From assembly GCA_963826795.1 (NCBI GenBank), contig CAWGYT010000013.1:145779-209778 (forward strand): DNA of 64,000 nucleotides, read 5' to 3'. Shown here one piece after another: positions 26,981 through 37,100 of the stretch (its first letter is position 1; the number at the start of each line of letters is the position of its first letter). The position numbers were made by a program, and so were the translations under genes. This DNA is from CAWGYT01 sp963826795 (GTDB taxonomy: Bacteria; Planctomycetota; Planctomycetia; Pirellulales; Pirellulaceae). The notes under the pieces were generated by a model, which saw only the letters and a program-made list of their open reading frames with translations, did not search any database and was not told the origin of the DNA.

Positions 26981-27862
26981 ATGACCCAACCGCACGTTAC
27001 GACCGTCCTCGTGGTGGCCATCCAGTTGGTCGTGGTTCCCGCCAGTTGGGGCCGGACGGGCGCCGAGTTAGAGCGGATGTTGCTGGCCGCCAGCGCGGGT
27101 GGAAACTACGCGCCGGCCACGACCGCCGAGTTGATTCGCTGTGAACAGTTGTTCTTGCGCACGTTGCGCACGCCTGACGATCCGGTTTTAGCCGAGGAAT
27201 GGCGCGAATTTGGCTGGCAATTACAACGCTTGCAGGACCATCAGCGACGCTTGTGGGTTGTGTCCGAGCTGCCGGCCAATCGCCGCGGTTGGGGTTTCTA
27301 CGTGATTCAAGAAGGACACCCGCCCGGCCTTGTCCTGCAGGCCCCTCACAGCTTTGCGGACAAATACACACGCAACGTGGCACTCCGCCTGTTCCAGGAC
27401 GGAGACTTCGCGGCCGCCGCCTGGAATACCGTCTCCCGAAAAGTCGTGGACGTGGCCCACACGGACGAGCATCCTTACTCTGCTTTCACCCGCGCACTCG
27501 TCATCGCCTATCCGACCGCCTACGTGGCGCAAATTCATGGGTTCGCGCAGGAAAAGCGTCAGACGATGACGGCCGCGACGGCCGACTTGATCGTCAGCAA
27601 CGGCGACCCTTTCCCTGACAAATGGGTGCGAAAGACGGTCGTCTTGATGCAGTCCGAATTCGCGCTGGGTCGCGTCCAGCTCTATCCCAGCGAGGTCCAG
27701 GAGTTGGGGGCGACGCAAAACGTCCAGGGCGAGATCCTGCGGCAGTCAGGCAGCGAGCGGTTTATCCATTTCGAGATGAGCCAACCGCTTCGCATGCGGA
27801 TCGTGGCCGATCCGCGAACCCGCCAGGCCTTTCTCAAGAATCTTGCCGGTGCGGTCGATTGA
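26981..27862 (+). CDS. Secreted zinc-hydrolase-like protein resembling poly-gamma-glutamate hydrolase
   Basis: The 293-residue product begins MTQPHVTTVLVVAIQLVVVP, a signal peptide. I start at ATG 26981 with ggtgag upstream; GTG 26969 overlaps the previous stop. The catalytic region reads GLVLQAPHSFADKYTRNVAL (His123, Asp127), VVDVAHTDEHPYSAFTRA (His160), YVAQIHGFAQEK (His186) and FIHFEMSQPLRMRI (Glu265). Phage PghP and related carboxypeptidase-fold gamma-polyglutamate hydrolases share this order (PHxGG..E; HG; a catalytic Glu in xxLEIS). The first motif differs (HSFAD, not HGGxxE), so substrate is uncertain. It lies between the beta-rich protein and the putative exporter, the place of BcsZ in cellulose operons. 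Confidence 0.65.
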   Translation: MTQPHVTTVLVVAIQLVVVPASWGRTGAELERMLLAASAGGNYAPATTAELIRCEQLFLRTLRTPDDPVLAEEWREFGWQLQRLQDHQRRLWVVSELPANRRGWGFYVIQEGHPPGLVLQAPHSFADKYTRNVALRLFQDGDFAAAAWNTVSRKVVDVAHTDEHPYSAFTRALVIAYPTAYVAQIHGFAQEKRQTMTAATADLIVSNGDPFPDKWVRKTVVLMQSEFALGRVQLYPSEVQELGATQNVQGEILRQSGSERFIHFEMSQPLRMRIVADPRTRQAFLKNLAGAVD

Positions 27863-28133
27863 ATGGATTATGCCGAATGCTGCTGCCGGTTCCCCATCGG
27901 CATGTCATCGGCACTTTGGCGAAACGCCAGCACCGGGCAATCCCCCTCCCGGCCTCATTCCCTCTCTCCTCTTCAACTCCCCGCAGTTTCTCACGTCCTG
28001 ATCCATTTCCGCACAATTCCCCGGCGGCCCGGGGCGAGTACGTGTCCCGTGCGGCTTGGAGCGGCCGGTTGCCTGGCGTGGCAGCGCCGTCGAATCCTGC
28101 CTCGTGGAAGTTCTTCCATTTAATAAACCCAGC

Positions 28134-30069
28134 ATGCGACAACCTCTGCGAAGCGTCGGGCGACGGACCTCCCGACCGATTCACAACCGATGTGATCGGC
28201 CGAAGGTCGCTGCGCGCCGCTGCTGGGGGTTGTTTGTCCTGCTTGCAGTGCGAGCTATCCTGGTCACGCTGATCGCCCAGGTTCCGGCCCTCGCCCTGGA
28301 CGTCGACGACAGGTTCGTGACGTGTGTGGCTCCTGACGGACTGCTGCGATGGGATAACGTCGAGCGGGCGCCATTGTGGCAGTGCGGTGTTCCTCCGCAC
28401 TACGACCAAGCCGCTCACCTGCACGGTTTTCGGCTGCCGCCCGGACGATACGTCCAAATTCACGTTCCCGCCGGCTCGATGCTGCGGGCAAGCGGAGTAG
28501 GCAAAGGCTTGACTGCCTCGGACATCGAGTTCTGGTTGTCGGACGGCAGCGGGCTATCTCGTCGCTTGCCCGTGCGGGGTCAACGCGGGCGATCATTCCC
28601 TGATTGCGGTCGCCGATTTGTCCGAACCGAGTTTGATCCGAGTCGAACGCCCTGCGTCCTCACCCTGTGCAGCGTGCGTGGCGCTTTTCGTCTCGCGCCG
28701 TGAGTTGCCCCAACTGGCGTGCCCCTATCCGTGTCGACTGACCGCCTGTGGGCCCACGCTGCGGCTGTGCATCGACGGCCAGAGTAAGTTCGAGAAATGT
28801 CAACGGCTGGCCGCCGGGGTTTCGGCGTGCGTGGCGACCGGTCCGTGTGCGCGGCTCCGGATCGAGAGTCGACTGGAATATCCGCTCACCGAAGGTCGCA
28901 GTGAACAGGCCTATCAGATTCGCGTTTGGGCAGATGCCCGTTTGCTGGAGACCCTGGAGGTGGAGACTTCCGCCGAGCGTCATCATCGCGTGTCGGATGG
29001 CAACCACCCGTTGAGGGTCAGTCGCGCTGACGTGTCGTACGTTGACATTCCGGCAAACGTTTCCCAGATCCAGCTCGAAAGCACCGGAGATGTGCTGCTT
29101 CGAATCTCGGCGGCGCCGGGGCGAGGACAGAGTGGAGGCGGGCCGAACGGTGTCTTCTGCCAACTCGATGCCACGGGTCGTCAGTCGATTTGGGAGACCG
29201 ACCCAGAGTGTTTTTCGTTTGCGATGCTCAATCCACTCGCCTCGACGGACATCCCATGGAGGATTGCAGTGCGGAGCGCTCGAGATAACCGCTTTGCCGA
29301 CGGAGGTGTGCTCGCTTGGAATCTTCTGCGCGAGTCCGCGACATTGCATCCGGGGTATGACGCGCTGCTTTCCCGCGCGGACCGGATTCGAGAGTCCTAC
29401 ACGTATCAAGACGCGCTGGTCCCTGAGCACGTCACGGGCGGTTTGCGGCTCGCGCGCGGACGATTTGTCCGCCGGCATTTGCGAGATCCGGGCGTCGAGT
29501 TGCGTCCGAAAGTGCTCCTCGAGTCGTTGCTGGAAGACGCGCTGCAAACCATCTCAGAGGGCGTTTTCGCGGAGCTTCCCGCCGGAGGTGTCGCCACCTA
29601 TCGTCTGCCCGAAGGCACTCCCCCGAGTCAATTGCGACTGGCAATCGACCGAGCGGCACTTGGGGGCGACGTCGCGCTCCACGTTCAGTATGACCAGCGA
29701 CCGCCCGTCTTGCTTCGCTTTGAATCTTCCCGTCCCGGGGTGGACCGGCTGATCGAGCCGAGCGTGGGCGAGTTGGCTTTGGCGGCCGCCCATCGCGGGT
29801 CGGCACGCAGCAGGCTGCGAAATCATCCGATCGATTCGAATCGTGAGCCGTACGGCGAATGCCTGAACGACGTGGCAACCGCCACCCTGAACCACGCCGC
29901 CGGCGTGAATCAGGTCGTGATTCGCAATGAGTCAACACAAGATCTACGGCTGGCGGTGCAACACCTTCGAAGTCGCCAGGCGCGGCTCTCCGAACGTCAG
30001 TTTCTGTTCTACTTAAGGCAGCTTCCCAGTGAGACCGTACCGCTGGCGAATTTCATTCGTGAACGGTGA
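28134..30069 (+). CDS. N-terminal part of a giant exported protein, apparent frameshifts
   Basis: Translation from ATG 28134 gives a long basic leader and a hydrophobic export signal (WGLFVLLAVRAILVTLIAQV), then FVTCVAPDGLLRWDNVERAP and a beta-rich domain. The frame fails near 28576: removing one G from the gggg run gives LPVRVNAGDHSLIAVADLSE and continues in the next frame to 30069 with more beta-sandwich-like repeats (YVDIPANVSQIQLESTGDVL). At 30065 a further extra base seems to break it: NFIRER stops, while the next frame continues DTTVDADALASQELRNHYVP into the large protein at 30029-33835. I interpret both pieces as one gene of ~1900 codons. No enzymatic motif was seen. A gap of about 270 bp precedes it. 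Confidence 0.55.
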
Positions 30070-33000
30070 CACGACGGTCGATGCTGATGCCTTGGCCAGC
30101 CAGGAACTTCGCAATCACTATGTGCCACTCATGAACTGGCTGAAGTCGCAGCACCGGCAGTTCACGGCGGGAGTCGAGCCAACAACTCCGCTCGAATCGC
30201 TCGAATCCGTTGCCACTGACGCGGAGGTACGGCAGTGGCTGCGGCAAGCGCGGGACTCGGCCGCCCGCGAGGAATGGCTCTCCTCGCTGCCGGCCTGGAC
30301 ACGGCTGATTTGCGACGCCGGAGGTCCTGTTCGTCGCGAGGCGATCCTGCAACGCGTGCGTTGCTTGCAGCAGCTTGACCAGCCGTATCTGGCAGAATGT
30401 GAACTCAGGGGAAGGATGCTTTACGATCCTGACCCCGAGGTTCGACGCATGGCACTTGAGGCGTTGACGGAGCTGTTGCGCGATGCGGATGACCAGCCGG
30501 CCTTACGGCGATTGCTGGCGGCCGCCGTGTGGGCTGATCCCTCGGCCGAACGAATCACGGCCTTGGCCGAGGCGCTGGCGGAATGGGGCGAGTGGCAATC
30601 TGCGCTGGAGATGAGTCTCGCGATTCTGCCCGATCGTCGACCTTGGGAGGCGGTCCTTGCCTCGTCCTTCCAACTGGATTGGTGGCAGTTGTTTGATCAC
30701 GCGTGCGGCTCAGTCACCGACGAAGCCGTCCGTGTTCACTGGACGGCGTGGCGAAATGGCCAACCCCCAAACCGTGTTGAGCTAGCGCGGCATTTCGCGT
30801 GGGGATCGGAGATCGCCGCGGCCCTTTCCAGCCCGGACGCACAAGTTCGAATCGATGCAATCCAGGCCTGGGGGCGTTGGGAGGCGACACATCCCGGCTC
30901 TCGAATCTGGCGCGCAGCCGACGAACTCGTGACTCGCTCCGGTCGCAGCGCGCGGCTGGTCAGCGACGAGAATCATACTGACTGGACGATGTACGTCGTT
31001 GCCCCCGACGAACCGACGTGGCTTTCGGTGCAAGGACCGGCCGAGGTAAGACTGGAAGTTCGGCCTCTGCACGACGGCTCTTCCGATGAGCCTTTAAGTG
31101 ACTGGCTCCATGTGAAGGGCAGCGGTCGAGAATATCTGTTTCCGTTGATCGAGAACAAGCCGTCCGCAAGTCTGACCGTCAATGTGGGTGAATCCAAACG
31201 CGTTCCGGGCCGACAACAGGAATGCACGTTTCGTGTGGGGCCGGGCTGGCACCGGCTGTGCGTAACGTCCGAGCGGCACTCGATCCTGATTCGCCCCGCC
31301 TTGCGGCGGCCGGCGTTTCGTTTGCCGGTCTTGCCCGAACTGAGTTGCGCCGCGGTCCGGCGCGTGCTCAGCTCAGACGGCTCGGATCCGACGGCGGAAA
31401 TCGCGACCTCGTCGCTCGCCGCTTCGTCCGGCATTTCGGAGCAACCGGGCCGGGCGAGCTTCGGTCAGGTCTCTGGTGCGTGTCGTCCTTGTCGTTTCCC
31501 GCTGGTGGTGCTGACGGACTGCGGAGCCTATCAGGAACTGCAAGCCTGCTGCCCGACGCGTTCCTCTTGCGAGCTGGCCATGCCGCCCGAACCTTGGGAA
31601 GGGTGGCCGTCCGCCGACGCACGCACTGGCGATGCGAACGAGGCGTGGGCCGAACTGCCCGCGCCCAATCAGCCGTATGATGTGGATACGCTAGCGCAGC
31701 TGATCGCTCAGCGCCAGTATGCCCAAATCGCCCGAGGAACTCCAGACGATGTGCGCGATGCGCGCGAATTGTACGCAGCCGCGTTACTCTGGTGGGCCGA
31801 AAGCGACGACGCGCAGCGTCCAGCTTGCCTGGTGCAGCTGATCACTTATGCTCGCCAGTATCCGCAGGAAAGAATGCTCACGGCCATCGTCGAGCGTTTG
31901 TCCGAAGAGGGACAATGGGACGTCTTTCGAGAGGTCGCGGCCAGCGCTGGCATATCCCGTTCGCCGGCGCGGAGTCCACAGCCCCAGTATCAGGCGGTTC
32001 AAGTACGATATCAACTGGCACCCAAGGAGCCGCATGAGATCGGCTCCGCGGATTATATCTTGACCGGCAATCGCGAAATCAATTTACGGGTCGTTGAAGC
32101 TCGTGAGCTGAAATTGGAGTTGGCGTTCTGGCAGCCAAGCGTCGCGTTTCGCCGTGCGCCGCAGCTTGTCGTGGAACTGTTCATGGGTGACCGCCCGCTC
32201 CGAGAGATTCCGTTGCCGACCCTCGACCAGGTCGAACGATTTCAACTTGATCTCGCGCCGGGGTCGCATCAGGTCCGACTGCGGATCAAGCAACCGTATG
32301 CGGGGCACGATGTGTTGCTGCAGCTTCGGGAAATTACGCCGGAGGGACGACGCATTGCCTGGAACGAGTGGGACGATCTCAAGCGTCCCGAGGAGTTCTT
32401 TCACGTGGCGACCGCCGAGCAACCGGTGAAATTCCGAGTTCAGGGGCCGGCCTGGCTGCAAATCCAGCGATTCAGCGCGACGGGACGACACCAGCGCGAG
32501 ACGGCCGTGGTCCGCGGCATGCGCGAATTCGAGCTTGGTGTCGTGGAGGGGCAGCCGCATACGCTTTATCAAATTCGCGAATTCCGTTTTCGCGGAGGCC
32601 GACGGGAGCCGCCGATCTGGGCGGTCGATGCAAGCCAGCCGCCGTCGCAAAGGCGTTGGCTGGATATCGCGGCGGGGCCAAATCCGGTCTCGAGCGAATC
32701 GCTGCCGGAGGTTGTCGGGATTCCCTTTCGACCAGGTCTGCTCGAATCGATGGGACTTAGTTCGGCGGACGAACCGGCCCCGTGGGTGTCGCTCGTCGAT
32801 CCTTTTCCCTTGGGCGGCCAGGAGGACGGCACCTGGGGCGTCGGAGGCGGACCGTTTCATCGTCGCGCCCTCGAAGAGGGCCGGTTTGGCTCGGGCAGAG
32901 CACCCGACCGATTTATCCAAGCGGCGCTCAGCTACGAGCAGTACGACGGCTGGGACGATGTCTATCAGCAAACCCGATTGATGATTCGGTTTCGAGATGC

Positions 33001-33835
33001 CACCGGACCCAGTGCCGGATGGACCTACGACAACTGGCAGCCGTTGACGAACTGGATTGACTCTTGCGGCGGGAGTTCCCTGCTGGCGGACCCCGCGGCG
33101 TTCGCCCGTCTGGATCGCTGGCAAGTGCACCACCAAATGTCTGCCTACGTTCAGCGACCGACGGATGCGTTCTCCTTTTATGAAGACCAAACCGAGGGAT
33201 CGCTGGGATATCGCGGGCAGATCTATCGAAGCCTTGACATCACCGAGCGAATCGAACACCTGCCTTCCTTCACCTTCTTGGCGAGATGGCTGAGTTTGGA
33301 CGAGCCCAGCTATGTCCCCGGCCAGGTCGACCAGGACATTTTCACACCCTTCAAGAATGACCATCGTGTGGCGATCTACATGTCCGACACCATCGCCTAC
33401 AACCGGCGCGAAAATCAGCGCTGGTGGCTGCGGCCGGCACTCTATACGAACGAGGACCTGAACATCTTTCGCCCCGATCACATCAGCCTCCAGGTCGGCG
33501 TCTCCTCGCTCTGGCGCAACCTTGCCTGGGATGTTGCGTATCGCGTCGCACGATACGACGCCGATGCCGATCGTCCTCGAGCCGTCAACCAGCAATTGCT
33601 CTATCTGGACGCTACTTTGGACCATTGGGAAAATGCAGGCAGCCAATTCGAACTGGACATCCGCTTGATCCACGAACTGGACGATGGCGAGACGAGTGCC
33701 TACGTGACATTAACTCGCTACCTTTCTCGTGGCCGGGGGTATCGGGATCACCATCCGAGTCAGGTGGGTTTTCGCAGACTTCGCGAGCGTCGGAACTTTC
33801 CGGATTGGTGGAATGCCGAGCGTCCGAGTCGGTAG
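30029..33835 (+). CDS. C-terminal part of giant exported protein: TPR/HEAT-like repeats and possible outer-membrane barrel
   Basis: Residues ~50-300 are helical repeats (REEWLSSLPAWTRLICDAGG; LLRDADDQPALRRLLAAAVW; ALAEALAEWGEWQSALEMSL). Beta-rich domains follow (~320-900). The last ~300 residues alternate polar and aromatic residues with strand-like spacing: RWWLRPALYTNEDLNIFRPD, ISLQVGVSSLWRNLAWDVAY, LLYLDATLDHWENAGSQFEL, TSAYVTLTRYLSRGRG. Repeats followed by a barrel is the plan of BcsC, PgaA and PelB, outer-membrane exporters of polymers. A typical C-terminal aromatic residue is missing (ends AERPSR), so the barrel is inferred only. The GTG start at 30029 lies inside the preceding frame; a one-base error joining both is more likely than two genes. 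Confidence 0.55.
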   Translation: MRPYRWRISFVNGDTTVDADALASQELRNHYVPLMNWLKSQHRQFTAGVEPTTPLESLESVATDAEVRQWLRQARDSAAREEWLSSLPAWTRLICDAGGPVRREAILQRVRCLQQLDQPYLAECELRGRMLYDPDPEVRRMALEALTELLRDADDQPALRRLLAAAVWADPSAERITALAEALAEWGEWQSALEMSLAILPDRRPWEAVLASSFQLDWWQLFDHACGSVTDEAVRVHWTAWRNGQPPNRVELARHFAWGSEIAAALSSPDAQVRIDAIQAWGRWEATHPGSRIWRAADELVTRSGRSARLVSDENHTDWTMYVVAPDEPTWLSVQGPAEVRLEVRPLHDGSSDEPLSDWLHVKGSGREYLFPLIENKPSASLTVNVGESKRVPGRQQECTFRVGPGWHRLCVTSERHSILIRPALRRPAFRLPVLPELSCAAVRRVLSSDGSDPTAEIATSSLAASSGISEQPGRASFGQVSGACRPCRFPLVVLTDCGAYQELQACCPTRSSCELAMPPEPWEGWPSADARTGDANEAWAELPAPNQPYDVDTLAQLIAQRQYAQIARGTPDDVRDARELYAAALLWWAESDDAQRPACLVQLITYARQYPQERMLTAIVERLSEEGQWDVFREVAASAGISRSPARSPQPQYQAVQVRYQLAPKEPHEIGSADYILTGNREINLRVVEARELKLELAFWQPSVAFRRAPQLVVELFMGDRPLREIPLPTLDQVERFQLDLAPGSHQVRLRIKQPYAGHDVLLQLREITPEGRRIAWNEWDDLKRPEEFFHVATAEQPVKFRVQGPAWLQIQRFSATGRHQRETAVVRGMREFELGVVEGQPHTLYQIREFRFRGGRREPPIWAVDASQPPSQRRWLDIAAGPNPVSSESLPEVVGIPFRPGLLESMGLSSADEPAPWVSLVDPFPLGGQEDGTWGVGGGPFHRRALEEGRFGSGRAPDRFIQAALSYEQYDGWDDVYQQTRLMIRFRDATGPSAGWTYDNWQPLTNWIDSCGGSSLLADPAAFARLDRWQVHHQMSAYVQRPTDAFSFYEDQTEGSLGYRGQIYRSLDITERIEHLPSFTFLARWLSLDEPSYVPGQVDQDIFTPFKNDHRVAIYMSDTIAYNRRENQRWWLRPALYTNEDLNIFRPDHISLQVGVSSLWRNLAWDVAYRVARYDADADRPRAVNQQLLYLDATLDHWENAGSQFELDIRLIHELDDGETSAYVTLTRYLSRGRGYRDHHPSQVGFRRLRERRNFPDWWNAERPSR

Positions 33836-34185
33836 CTTTTTGCGCAGCAAGAATGAGGGGATTCGTCCGCTGGGAAGGGTCAGGTCCCAAGCCGGAACGG
33901 CCCTTCGGGTGCTACGCACTTTTGGGACCTGACCCCTTTTCCCAGCCGGAGGTTGGCGGCTTGGAGCGATTGTGCCGCCTTTCTTCACGGCCCTCGTCCG
34001 GGCCGTTCGGCCTCGCTGAAATCGTCGGATTCGACAGAATTCGCGCCCTACAATCTGAAGGCAGCGGTCGCGAAATTTCCACAAGCTGAGTCGCGACAGA
34101 AGCATCAGCCGGGATTCGACGAGCGACCACCGACCGTGGCTGGTCACAGCCGACGAAGTCCACCTGCGGCGGTAAGACAGCGAAC
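33836..34185. other. Intergenic region inside the Pgs-like locus
   Basis: About 350 bp separating the giant exported protein from the PgsB-like gene. It holds the inverted repeat at 33877-33935 and otherwise shows no gene. The pgsB-like gene may therefore have its own promoter here; no convincing promoter hexamers were seen. Confidence 0.45.
33877..33935. terminator. Inverted repeat with T-run, possible terminator or mobile-element remnant
   Basis: The arms gggtcaggtcccaa (33877-33890) and ttgggacctgaccc (33922-33935) are perfect inverted complements, 31 bases apart, followed by a cttttccc run. The structure could end transcription after the giant exported protein. The right arm with its T-run (ggacctgacccctttt) recurs at 12009-12024, so it is also a dispersed repeat. 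Similar GGTCAGGTCCC repeats accompany small REP-like elements in many bacteria. Confidence 0.55.
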
Positions 34186-37100
34186 ATGTTTCGATCGAAG
34201 CACTCTCACATCCACGCTTGGCTGAGCCGCGAGCTAACGCCGTTTCAGCAGCGACTGAACTGTCGGCTGATCGACCGTGCACTGACGGGCTTTCGGACGT
34301 ACGAGCGGCGCATCGAACGCGAGCAACGGCGCCACGCCGCCATGATTCCACGGCAGGCTCGTAAACAGTGGGAAGCCGAGATATCGGCCGACCGCCGTCG
34401 CCCCAGAAACGCTCCCCTCCGGACGCTCGTTGAATTCCTGAGGCTCGAAGTTCAGACTCAGCTCACGGCCCTGAATCGACTCGCCGCCGGTAACGCCGAG
34501 TTTCGCAAGACCATCGCTCGCGTCCTGAATAATCGCGAGGCGGAGCGCGTCTTGTTGGATTACGGAACCGAGCTGGGGGCTACCTGGTGGGGGCGAAACG
34601 GCGATCGGCGGGCACTTCGCCGCTGGCTGAATGAAGACGCCATGCAGGATCGATACTTGCGTCGGCGCGGCGAGACAGAACTTTACGCTCTCTTTCTACT
34701 CAGTCGTTTGGGGATCGTCGTCAGCAAACTGATTCCACTTGTCCATCGGGCCGAGGACGCGATTGACTTGTGGGAGAGACTGGGGATGAACTCCCTGCTG
34801 GAAGATGTCCTGATTTTCTCCAGCGACGCCAGACTCCAAGTCGCCGCCCTTGACTGCCTTGGCCAGTCGCTGCAGGGAGTTGCGGCGGATGTGGCTTACC
34901 GCCTGGTCAGTGATCCCTTGCATGCCTTTGTTCAGCGTGCCGCGTCAGATCCCACCGGGCACGTGTGGCTCCAGTGCGCCTCCCTGCGATTGCTGCACAA
35001 GTCCTCACAGGACCTGTTCGTCCAGGCCGTGGCACAGCGATTGTCAAAGCCCCTTGACGGGGATGACCTCTTCGTGAGACGGCATGCGCTGCGCTTGGTC
35101 GCTCAGCACGCTCATCTGTTTTCAAAGCTGGATGACATGTGGCATTCGGTCATGCGTGATCCGAGCGACGCGGTCCGACAACAGCTGGCGGCGATCGTCT
35201 GGCAGCTGCCTGCCGCCAAGGCGATTCCCTTGATCGAGCAGCTCGCGACCGAGGACACGGCAACGCAAGTCCGCGCCGCAGTCCTTGTCCAGGGCGTGAC
35301 GGCGGCCCGCAACGATCTGGCTCCCACGTTCTTGCAACTGCTGGACGCGAGAATCGGCAACGACCCGGACGCGTTCGTAAGGCGCGCGGCGATGCATGTT
35401 TCCGTCGAGTGGCTCCGCGCCTTCTTCAAAGGTCAGCCAGGTGAAGACGGTCGTTCCGGGCCTGACTGGCGGCGGAGCGGGGACGTCCTGAAGTTTTACC
35501 AACGCAAGATTATCCCTTCGTTGCGTCGCATCCAGAGCAGTGCGAGTGACGTTGCGTCGCGCCGATGGGCGGCGGCGGCAGTGGAGCAGATCTGGGTGCA
35601 GCTGGATCCTCAAGCCCGGCAACTTGCCGAGCGGTTGGCAGGGCTGGTCGCCAACTTGCGTCCCGCTCGATCGCGGGCTGTCCCGCGTCCCTGGCTGCAG
35701 GGACTCGATCCCGACCTGATCGGCCGCACGATGGCGGTCTTGACGCAAGAAGACTTTGGATTGGAATTGTCCCGCGGATTCGGAGGCGCTCGCATCAGTC
35801 GTTCGCCGATCTTCGGCTTTCGACTGTGGCGAAGCTGGTTCGAGTTTTGGCATCCATCGACGGACAAACGCCAGGCCCACCGACATACCGTGGGCCGCCT
35901 GGCCAAGGGAACCCTTCGGGCTCCTTCGAGGATCTTGGGCGAATTGAGTCAAACGAAGGTTCCCGGCGAGCCGCTGGTGATCGCGAGCGACGGGACGTGG
36001 CGTCCTTTCCTGCCGCTTCCTGACGACTTCATATCGGTCTTGAATCAAAGCATCCTGGTTCCTCGTGACACTCAGTTGTACTCGAGCGAAGGTGTCACGG
36101 AAATTTCGGTCAGCCCCAATCCGTGGCGGCGTTGGATGGCGGCTCTGCGGCTGACACTGGCCTTCCCTCGTCTGGCCGAGTCTCGGAATTGGGATCCGAA
36201 GTGGTCGTCCGCTGCGGATGACTATCTGGTGCAATTCCAGCGCGCCGGCTTTCGTGTACGTTTCCGCCCCCACAGTCCTCCCTCCGAGGCCGCGACCGAT
36301 ACGACCGTCACGCAATTCTTCCCGGCCGCCGTCATTCTCGCCACGCCAGCTTTCGGACCGCTGTTGTGGAATCTCATCAGCGACTACGCCTCGTATTTCG
36401 GCTCGGCCTTCGAAAACACCCTGGGCCAGTTGGTCTGCTTCACGACACTCGCGCTGGCGCTGTTCATGGGAAAGCATGCCGTGAGCAATCTCTTGGTCTA
36501 TCGCGGACGGCGGAGCATCCCGCTTTCGATCGGAGGCTGGGGGACCAGAGGCAAATCGGGGACCGAACGCCTCAAATCGGCCGTCGTGAGTGCCTTGGGA
36601 CATCCTCTGATCTCCAAGACGACCGGATGCGAGGCGATGTTCATCCAGGCCCACGCGCTGGGCGATCCGCTCGAGATTCCGCTTTATCGTCCCGCCGATA
36701 AAGCCACGATTTGGGAACAGAGTAATCTGCTGCGCTTTGCCAGTCGCCTCAAGCCGTCGGTCTTCCTCTGGGAATGCATGGCGCTCTCGCCGGATTATGT
36801 CGACGTGCTTCAAAGACAATGGACTCATGATGATCTGGCGACGATTACGAACACCTATCCTGACCACGAAGACGTGCAAGGCCCCTCGGGCTACGACGTC
36901 GCCAGAACCATTACTGGGTTTGTTCCGCGGCGTGCCCGTGTGTTGACCACCGAGCAGCAGATGCGTCCCTTGATTCGCGCGAGTTGCGAGCGGGTCGGGA
37001 CGAGCTTGCGGGGCATCGGCTGGCTTGAGTCGGGTTTGATTTGCGACGATTTCGTGGACCGCTTTCCCTATCGCGAACATCCCGACAACATCGCGCTCGT

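Noticed and set aside
32084..33673. A 529-codon minus-strand open frame under the exporter-like protein.
   Set aside because: Shadow frame of a GC-rich gene; no recognisable motif and no ribosome site.
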